A stretch of DNA of 36,680 nucleotides from Nitrosomonadales bacterium (GTDB lineage: Bacteria; Pseudomonadota; Gammaproteobacteria; Burkholderiales; Gallionellaceae): NCBI GenBank assembly GCA_016223025.1, contig JACRPU010000112.1, positions 1 to 36,680 of the forward strand. The letters are read 5' to 3'. Of this stretch, positions 15,840 through 22,007 are shown in pieces; the first letter of the stretch is position 1; every line of letters starts with the position of its first letter. The translations under genes were made by a program, and so were the position numbers. Under the pieces are notes generated by a model. It was given only the letters and a program-made list of their open reading frames with translations, was not told the origin of the DNA and ran no database searches.

Positions 15840-17744
15840 TCAGAGATTCTTTCCCTTGATGAGCGCGATAATGCTGTTCCTGGTGGTCTCATCATCGTCA
15901 AAACCGCCGTGCGTGGTGCTCCTGGTCACCGTGCCGGGCGACGACCACGCGCTCACATTCTTGAGCTTCAGCGGGGTGATCGCCTGATCGAAGTATTTCT
16001 GCATCCCCAGGATAGGCGTGGTCACACCATTCTCGAACGATTGTGCAACCAGGTACAGCAGCGAGCGGCTGTAGCCGAGCAACGCTTTGCAGGTGGGGTC
16101 TTTCTGCTCCGAGCTTTCGTCCAGATGGAACTGGTGGTAGCGCTTCACCTTGCCGCTCTTGATGGCGGGCAGCACTTTATCGCGGAACACATCCACGCGC
16201 ACGGCCGGCGCCATGAAATTCACCGTCTCGAAATTCCATCCTTTCGCGCCCAGACGCTCGATGATGTGGCTGTGGACGATGGAGCCAGCAGAATGCCCGA
16301 TCAGGTGCAACCGCACCCTGGATGGATCGGCAAACAAGCCGGATTTCTGGCAGGCCTGGTACAGCTTGACGCCGCCGCTGTCTTGCTCGATGGAAAGCGC
16401 ATCGGCGTTCTGTTTCATCTCGCCCCACATCAGGCTGCCCGGCTTGACAAACAGGCGCTCGAGCCGCTCGTTATACCAGTTTCGCGTCGCGTCCCAGATG
16501 CCGGCGGTGGGGCGCGGTTGTCCGCGCAACAAATCTTCCACGCGGTTTTTCAGGGTATCCAGGGGGCCGGTTTCCCACATCAGGAAGATCGGGAAAATCT
16601 TGTTGTCGTACAGCGACGGCACCCACTTCGCCGCCGTGTCTGCGGCATCGCCCTCGGTGGTCAAGCCGCCGTGCGCGTAAATCGCGATATCCACGGCGGC
16701 GCCAGCGGCCAGTCCCCATGCTTTGCGCGCCGAGCCGAGATGCTGGGTGACCAGCGCGTCGAGGTCGGAATCCTGCGTGCGGTAATTGCCGGTGTTGCTG
16801 AGCCTGCCGTTGTTTTCCATATCAATGATGAAGGGGCTGAGCTCGCGCACGCTCAGCGCCCGTTCGCTGGCCAGTTGCACCTTGCCGTTATGCACGCGCA
16901 AACTCGGCGATTGCGCGATCGTTTCGTGCAGTTCGGTCACCACGCCGATCTGCGCCACCCAGCAGTCCATTGCGTTATCCAGCCAATCCTCGTAAGTGAG
17001 GATGGCGCGCGCGCCGCTGCCCCACGTTGTACCCCACGAATTGTGGATGATGAAGCCCTTGCTGTTGTAGCCGACTATCGCGAATGCATGGCCGCCATCG
17101 CTTGCCTCGGCTTTCTGTGCGGGAATTGCCCAGTAATCCCCCTTTGCGGATTTCGCATCAAGGCCGGTATCCCAGCCGGAATGGCAGACAGCGCTCGCGT
17201 ACAGGATCCCGGCTTCATTCAACGCCACATGCATGTCTGTCACCGAACGGGTATCCACCCGGTAATAGGCGCCGAGCGGGCGACGCACGGCATCCAGCCA
17301 CCAGTCCTGTTTGGCGCTTTTCACGGGCGCGGTCGGCATGTTCAGGCTTTCCCACAAGTTATCTGCGCACGCCCCGTGCTTGTACCAGCCCTTCATGGCG
17401 CCGCGCAGGCTCGACCCGGTATCCTTGTCCGGGTTGCCCGGAAATTCGTCGTAGCGCCGCGCCATCGAATACAGCATGAATGGCGACACCCTGGACTCCG
17501 CCTGTTTGCGGCCAGCGCCACGCAGCAAATGAAACACCACACTCGACAAGGCAAACCCGGTGCAACCGTTGCAACTCCCCTGATGCAACACGGGCAGGTC
17601 TTTACATTTCGGCTCCATTACCGGACCGGGCACTACCCCCACAGCGGGCTGGTAAGACCGGTCGCGCAGATCAAGATGATCCGGGACTACGTTTCGCACA
17701 AAACCTGAACCGCTGCCTGGAGTTTTGATGATTTTCTTTTTCAT
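15840..17744 (-). CDS. Papain-like (C1) peptidase fused to an alpha/beta serine hydrolase
   Basis: This is a 634-residue two-domain protein. The N-terminal domain (about 20-270) has the papain triad context: Gln55 and Cys61 in LHQGSCNGCTGF, His219 in DGGHAFAIVGYN and Asn235 in IIHNSWGTTWG. The C-terminal domain (about 340-600) looks like an alpha/beta hydrolase: an oxyanion-type HGG at 358-360 and the nucleophile elbow LIGHSAGS with Ser485. No signal peptide or propeptide is obvious; the N-terminus is basic (MKKKIIKTPGSG). As first gene of a cassette with GH19, sheath and tube genes it may be a cargo toxin or a particle-associated lysis enzyme. That role is inference from position only. Confidence 0.85.
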   Translation of the reverse strand: MKKKIIKTPGSGSGFVRNVVPDHLDLRDRSYQPAVGVVPGPVMEPKCKDLPVLHQGSCNGCTGFALSSVVFHLLRGAGRKQAESRVSPFMLYSMARRYDEFPGNPDKDTGSSLRGAMKGWYKHGACADNLWESLNMPTAPVKSAKQDWWLDAVRRPLGAYYRVDTRSVTDMHVALNEAGILYASAVCHSGWDTGLDAKSAKGDYWAIPAQKAEASDGGHAFAIVGYNSKGFIIHNSWGTTWGSGARAILTYEDWLDNAMDCWVAQIGVVTELHETIAQSPSLRVHNGKVQLASERALSVRELSPFIIDMENNGRLSNTGNYRTQDSDLDALVTQHLGSARKAWGLAAGAAVDIAIYAHGGLTTEGDAADTAAKWVPSLYDNKIFPIFLMWETGPLDTLKNRVEDLLRGQPRPTAGIWDATRNWYNERLERLFVKPGSLMWGEMKQNADALSIEQDSGGVKLYQACQKSGLFADPSRVRLHLIGHSAGSIVHSHIIERLGAKGWNFETVNFMAPAVRVDVFRDKVLPAIKSGKVKRYHQFHLDESSEQKDPTCKALLGYSRSLLYLVAQSFENGVTTPILGMQKYFDQAITPLKLKNVSAWSSPGTVTRSTTHGGFDDDETTRNSIIALIKGKNL

Positions 17745-17779
17745 GGAATATCTCCCGTGTTGGTGGTTGTGTAAGTCTT

Positions 17780-17798
17780 ACAAGCTATCGGTGTTGCA
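17780..17798 (+). repeat. Direct repeat, copy 1, flanking msrA
   Basis: ACAAGCTATCGGTGTTGCA here and ACAAGCTGCCGGTGTTGCA at 18716-18734 agree at 17 of 19 positions, in the same orientation, 936 bases apart and on both sides of msrA. Similarity extends a few bases leftward. They could mark an insertion or a duplication. Confidence 0.5.
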
Positions 17799-17875
17799 AA
17801 AATGAAAAGCCATCATGTCGTATCGGCTGCACGGAATAAAGCATTACCCGTTTGAAACCTGAAAGAGGCCGACAG

Positions 17876-18496
17876 CTATTCTCCCAAATCCATGCGCCTG
17901 ATGTAGTGGCAGGTATAACCCTGCGGTTGCTTGACCAGGTACTTCTGGTGGTATTCCTCGGCGCGAAAGAACTCCTTGAACGGCGCGATCTCGGTGACAA
18001 CCTTGGCTTGCCATTCTCCCGATGCCTCCACGGTCTTGATGACTTCCCGCGCGGTTCGCTGTTGCTCGGCGCTGACGGTGAAGATGGCCGAGCGGTATTG
18101 CGTGCCGATATCGTTGCCCTGCCGGTTGGATGTGGTCGGATCGTGCATGCGGAAAAACTCGAACAGCAGGTGGCGGTAGGTCAGCCGTTTCGGATCGAAA
18201 ACGATTTTTAGCGATTCGGCATGGCCGGTACGCCCGGTCTTCACATTCCAATAGGTCGCATCCGGTGTGTTGCCGCCGGTGTAGCCAACCTCGGTTTCCA
18301 GCACACCGGGTATCTGGCGCACCAGTTCCTCCATGCCCCAGAAGCAACCGCCGGCGAGGTAGGCGACCTGTTGTTCTGCGGCGATGGTCATGGTATCTCC
18401 TTTCGCTTGGGCGTGGCCGGCGGACAAGAGCAACGCCAGCAGGATGAACAGGTAGCGGCGGAGCTTGCCGGATTCAAGTGCGTTGCAGGGGCTCAT
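17876..18496 (-). CDS. msrA: Peptide-methionine (S)-S-oxide reductase
   Basis: This 206-residue protein has the MsrA active-site motif GGCFWGMEE (Cys51), then [44 protein letters not shown] and YHQKYL. It repairs oxidised methionine in proteins. The long form carries an N-terminal signal-like segment ([19 protein letters not shown], about 13-31), which implies export. Inside it, at codon 36, an ATG at 18391 is preceded by a perfect AAAGGAG, while the upstream ATG at 18496 has little. Both a periplasmic and a cytosolic (171-residue) product are therefore possible. Confidence 0.92.
   Translation of the reverse strand: MSPCNALESGKLRRYLFILLALLLSAGHAQAKGDTMTIAAEQQVAYLAGGCFWGMEELVRQIPGVLETEVGYTGGNTPDATYWNVKTGRTGHAESLKIVFDPKRLTYRHLLFEFFRMHDPTTSNRQGNDIGTQYRSAIFTVSAEQQRTAREVIKTVEASGEWQAKVVTEIAPFKEFFRAEEYHQKYLVKQPQGYTCHYIRRMDLGE
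18397..18403 (-). promoter_or_regulatory. Strong internal ribosome-binding site in msrA
   Basis: On the minus strand AAAGGAG is followed by a 5-base spacer and an in-frame ATG at 18391-18389. It is far stronger than the site before the annotated upstream start, so it may set the main start or permit two products that differ by the signal peptide. Confidence 0.6.
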
Positions 18497-18782
18497 GGCG
18501 GCAGGGGGCTGTTATCGTCCGAAGTGGTCATTCTCTCATGAGTCGGCTGAATCCACCCCATTCCAGGAATGATTAAGCAAGCCCCTTTAGCCGCTGAAAA
18601 TATCTCGACCACGCCCCTTTAATCGGCGACCCGGCAACCGCACAGTGCGTTGAGTGATGGTCGTCACGGGCATAGCGTATTCAAGAATTGCTCGGCGGTA
18701 ATAGCGGGTCCGTCTACAAGCTGCCGGTGTTGCATTTTTCATCTGAGTCCCAGCGGCAAAATACTTGCGCCATTTCGCCCGG
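18497..18782. other. Gene-free spacer between the phospholipase remnant and msrA
   Basis: About 290 bases without a gene I can support. The region holds the second copy (18716-18734) of the direct repeat found at 17780. The short minus-strand frame across it has an Arg-rich, shadow-like composition. Confidence 0.4.
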
Positions 18783-20222
18783 CTAACCGGCTGGCGCATC
18801 CGCCCACTTCCATGATTTCCCGCCCGGTGTTTTTTGCTCGCCGATGGAATTCAGCACATTATTCATAAGGAAGCGCCCGAGATGGCGGTAGCTTTCAAAC
18901 TGCGCTTCGTCGAAAAACTGGTCTGCCGTGGTCTGGTGCGGAAAGCCGGGGTTGGCTTTTGCATACTGGCGGATGTCTTCGGGCATATTTTTTACCAGGC
19001 TCGGTTTGATGTACAGCAACACGCCCCAATTACCCTGCCCGATGGAACCGCCCTGCTTCTGCCCGTCTTCGGGCGGGTAGGCGATATCGCCCAAGGCGAA
19101 ACAGCTCTGGCAGTTACCGTCCTGATCCGCGCTCAGGGCATCCAGGTGGATGGCGATCCCGGCGCCAAAATCAATGTAGCATTTGCGCAGCATGTTGGCC
19201 AGGTCTTCGAAACTGCGCTTTTCATCCTGCCCGGCATCCACCACCATGATATAGCGGCAGCGTCGGCGCACCAATTCATAAACGCCAAGATTTTCAAAAT
19301 GGCCGCCGTCGGAAAGATAGACAAAGTCGCTCTCGTCGTCGGTCAACCCGAATAACTCCTTGAGCAGATATTCTCCACCCCACTGCGGGCTTTCGCGCCT
19401 GATCGCGCCGGGTTTGATGGCACGCGCTTCCGTGTTGGGGCACCAGTGCCCGAGGCGGACGTTGAATACGGTGAGCAGAAAAGCGACGGCGGGCGAACTG
19501 TGGTAGCCCATGTTCGGGCTGGCGGCCGCACCGGAGGCGGCCATCGCCGTTCCCAGGCGAACACCGCCCATGTAGCGGGCCGAATCATAATAGCCGCCGC
19601 CCTGCTGGCTGGCATTCGGCGGATACTGGAAGCCGCACGCGACGGGCGAGAAAGTGAACGAGTAGGCCTTGCGATCCTGCCACGCAAGGTTGTCATCATG
19701 CACCAGGTTGAGCGCGGTGTTGACCAGATGCAGCGGTCGCTGCTTCAGCTCGGCAAGCTTGATGTCATCGCAAGGGTCGAAGCCGGTAAAAGGATTGGCG
19801 ACACGATCATCGCGCCCGGCGCCAAGATAGCAGCGGGTCAGCCGGTTGCGGTAGAAATGGTGGATGGAAAACAGGTTCACGTCGAGGCGCCACGCCATGA
19901 CGAGAAAAGCGGCGCCGCACCCGGCCAGCACGGCCCACAGCGCCGCAAGGTCGGCGCTGTTATTGATTTGCAGGGCATGCGCCAGATAGCTGCCGAAAGC
20001 GCTGCCGGGTGCGGCGAGATGCAATTCGTGCGGGGTGCCCGCCGTGCCGAACTTGTGCATCAGCGCGTGGGCGCCCCACGATGCCGCCAGCAGATAGCCC
20101 AGCACAAAAACGTAAGGCGCGGAGAGGGTCACCCATTCTTTCCAGTTGGCGCTATCTTTCCCGGAGGTGCCTGCGCCCTTGCCCAGCAGGACACCGCCGA
20201 GCGAATGGGCGGCCCAGGCCAA
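18783..20222 (-). pseudogene. Patatin-like phospholipase, N-terminal catalytic half missing
   Basis: The 479-residue frame (TTG at 20222) matches the C-terminal half of large membrane-anchored patatin-like phospholipases. It has membrane segments at about 1-15, 33-50 and 86-108, then NLFSIHHFYRNRLTRCYLG, and finally VYLSDGGHFENLGVYELVRR, whose DGG Asp is half of the Ser-Asp dyad. The glycine-rich oxyanion loop and GxSxG serine that should precede are absent. In the same frame a TAA lies 45 bases upstream, where the preceding nuclease-like gene ends. Membrane-type sequence (LVIAAGGLAWAAHSLGGVLLG) extends slightly above the TTG. The 5' part appears to have been lost by recombination with the neighbouring gene. 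A genuine half-protein is possible but would lack catalysis. Confidence 0.7.
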
Positions 20223-20267
20223 CCCTCCGGCGGCGATGACCAGTCGGGGTTCTTGTGCTGATGCCCG

Positions 20268-20876
20268 TTAAGCCATGCAAACATGATATTGTACAAATGC
20301 GATATCACCATCCGGCAGAAAATTGTAGCAAGCAATTACGTGCCACCCGCTATGTCCATTGTGGCTTTCCCCGCCTTTACGCACATTGACCGTGGTTTTA
20401 ACTTCGAGCCCTTCACCTTTGCCATTGTTGGCTTTTTTGCAAATAAGGTCGGGGTAGCGTTGGTCATGGTTGTGCTTGTAAGGGGAACACTGATCCATGG
20501 AATTGCTGAAAATATTCGATACCAATCCGGAAAAATTATTTCCCTGTATCAGCTCTTGCAGCGGCAACCCGCCTTCCATAACCATGTTCCGGCTCATTCG
20601 GTAAATAATGGACTGGGTCAGGTTCGCGGCCTCTTCTATATGCGCAATGGTCAACCTATCGGGAAGGGGTGCTTCGTCTCCCAGTTTGAGCCTGGCGATG
20701 ACCATGAACAGTTGCGCGTAGGTATGCGTCGCGCGCTGTTTGTAGTCGAGATGATCCATGGCGCAGAGCGTTTGCATGTGGTGCTTGATGGTGATTTTTC
20801 CATCTGCTTCCCGGTCGAAGCGGCGCGTCATGAAATGCGCGCGCCCGCTTTCTTCCATTAAACGGCAATCCGCCAC
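20268..20876 (-). CDS. Restriction-endonuclease-like (PD-(D/E)xK) protein, 3' end disturbed
   Basis: This 202-residue protein starts at GTG 20876 or ATG 20858. The N-terminal half is helical. The C-terminal part contains YPDLICKK (Pro142, Asp143) followed by GLEVKTT (Glu158, Lys160), spaced like the PD...ExK metal site of type II restriction enzymes; GWHVIACYN and IAFVQ look like following core strands. Near the end, another frame offers a better continuation (MFAWLNGHQHKNPDWS), as if one base were gained around 20279-20284. That continuation then runs into the phospholipase remnant, so the gene may itself be frameshifted and truncated. No methyltransferase partner is next to it. The specific family is not recognised. 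Confidence 0.5.
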   Translation of the reverse strand: MADCRLMEESGRAHFMTRRFDREADGKITIKHHMQTLCAMDHLDYKQRATHTYAQLFMVIARLKLGDEAPLPDRLTIAHIEEAANLTQSIIYRMSRNMVMEGGLPLQELIQGNNFSGLVSNIFSNSMDQCSPYKHNHDQRYPDLICKKANNGKGEGLEVKTTVNVRKGGESHNGHSGWHVIACYNFLPDGDIAFVQYHVCMA

Positions 20877-20935
20877 TGGAGCATCGCCGGGATATTAGAC
20901 AACTTCCAAGCAGGGTGCGGCATCGTAGAATTTTC

Positions 20936-20968
20936 TTGTCATTTCTATCGCCTTACTATAAAGTAAGG
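20936..20968 (+). promoter_or_regulatory. Promoter and palindromic operator of vapBC
   Basis: A perfect inverted repeat CCTTACTATAAAGTAAGG (20951-20968; 7-base arms, 4-base centre) overlaps a TATAAA -10-like box. A TTGTCA -35-like box lies at 20936-20941 with a short 15-base spacer. AbrB-type antitoxins commonly repress their own operon at such palindromes, so this is the likely VapB(C) binding site. AAGGAG at 20978-20983 is the ribosome site. Confidence 0.65.
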
Positions 20969-20990
20969 ACATCAGTTAAGGAGTGTAATT

Positions 20991-21233
20991 ATGTCAACGG
21001 CAACTATAACCAGTAAGGGTCAGATCACCATTCCGGCCATAGTTCGAGCTGCGCTCGGTGTCGAAGCCGGGGATCGGGTAGAGTTTGTTCAGATCGAACC
21101 CGGGCATTTTGAGTTGGTGGCTGCCACGCAATCAGTAACTGCTCTAAAGGGAATGATCCGGAAGCCTGCCAAGCCGGTAACGGTTGAGGCCATGAAGAAA
21201 GCTATCGCAGAACGAGGAGCGAAGGCGCGATGA
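20991..21233 (+). CDS. vapB: AbrB/MazE-fold antitoxin, VapB type
   Basis: An 80-residue protein whose N-terminus (ATITSKGQITIPAIVRAALG, then VEAGDRVEFVQI) is the swapped-hairpin AbrB DNA-binding fold. The C-terminal 35 residues, rich in Lys and Ala, should wrap the toxin. The start has AAGGAG 7 bases upstream. The stop overlaps the toxin start as ATGA (21230-21233), the classical coupled antitoxin-toxin order. It should also repress the promoter at the palindrome upstream. Confidence 0.9.
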   Translation: MSTATITSKGQITIPAIVRAALGVEAGDRVEFVQIEPGHFELVAATQSVTALKGMIRKPAKPVTVEAMKKAIAERGAKAR

Positions 21234-21625
21234 TTGGTTTAGATACGAACGTTATTGTTTGCTATGTGGCGCAAGATGATCCAAAGCAGTCTCCCAAGGC
21301 AACCCTTCTGATTGAATCACTGTCGGCGGATGCGCCAGGCTTCATCTCTATTGTTTCGGTAGTCGAATTGGTGTGGGTTCTTATGGGCTGTTATTCGTTA
21401 AGCAGAGACGAGATATGCGAGGTTCTGGAAACTTTGTTGCGCTCCAAGGAGCTGGTAGTAGCCAATGCCGATATCATATGGAAAGCATTGAGGCTGTTCA
21501 AAGAAGGAAATGCAGACTTCGCTGACTGCCTGATCGAGCGATTTGCTAATGAAGAGGGGTGTAGGTATACAGCGACATTTGATCGCGAGGCAGTTAAGCA
21601 CTGTCACATGAAGTTAATAGATTGA
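21230..21625 (+). CDS. vapC: PIN-domain toxin ribonuclease, VapC type
   Basis: This 131-residue PIN-domain protein has all expected acidic residues: Asp5 in GLDTNVIV, Glu46 in VVELVWVL, Asp96 and Asp99 in NADFADCLI, and Asp118 in ATFDREA. Together they bind the metal ions for RNA cleavage. It is intact and of normal length, so the module looks functional. VapC enzymes usually cut tRNA or rRNA loops; the target cannot be inferred here. The pair sits among gene remnants (truncated phospholipase, nuclease-like gene), a common setting for such modules. Confidence 0.92.
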   Translation: MIGLDTNVIVCYVAQDDPKQSPKATLLIESLSADAPGFISIVSVVELVWVLMGCYSLSRDEICEVLETLLRSKELVVANADIIWKALRLFKEGNADFADCLIERFANEEGCRYTATFDREAVKHCHMKLID

Positions 21626-22007
21626 GGCATACCTTTGTACTGCTTGTCGCGCCCATTCCTGATGTGTCAAAGGCCGTTCGAAGGGTTCTTTAACGTACCC
21701 GCAAGGGGCTTCTGCTTCCACCATCACGCGAGCCTGTGTATCGCGGCTTATGGTTTCCTGATGCTGGAGCGGCTGTCCGGAGTTAAAAAAAACTCCGCCA
21801 GACACGAAGCGCCTCCCGTACCCGAAGGCTTCAGCCCGCGCGGGTCTCGCACCGATGCGGCGGCATATCCCGCAGTCGATATCGACCGTGCGTTTCCGCT
21901 TGGCCCGAGCCATAGCCAGAAGTCTTTCACAATGCCCGTGTTGCGGAAAACCGTTCGCATGGGGAATAAGAAATTAATAACACAGTACAAGCAGACAATT
22001 AGACAAA
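21626..22007. other. Spacer between vapC and mutS without a supported gene
   Basis: About 380 bases. A 99-codon minus-strand frame (21614-21913) resembles no family I know and overlaps the vapC end, so I do not call it. A small hairpin GGAGTTAAAAAAAACTCC lies at 21779-21796. Composition becomes AT-richer near 21960-22007, where the mutS promoter should be. Confidence 0.4.

Noticed and set aside
15909-17708. 599-codon plus-strand frame opposite the peptidase-hydrolase gene
   Set aside because: Antisense shadow; the minus-strand frame carries the catalytic motifs.
13255-17744. Complete prophage or type VI secretion system
   Set aside because: No integrase, capsid, portal, terminase, baseplate, TssJLM or ClpV genes are in the window; only sheath, tube and two enzyme genes.
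21614-21913. 99-codon minus-strand gene between vapC and mutS
   Set aside because: It overlaps the end of vapC, has no ribosome site and resembles no family I know.
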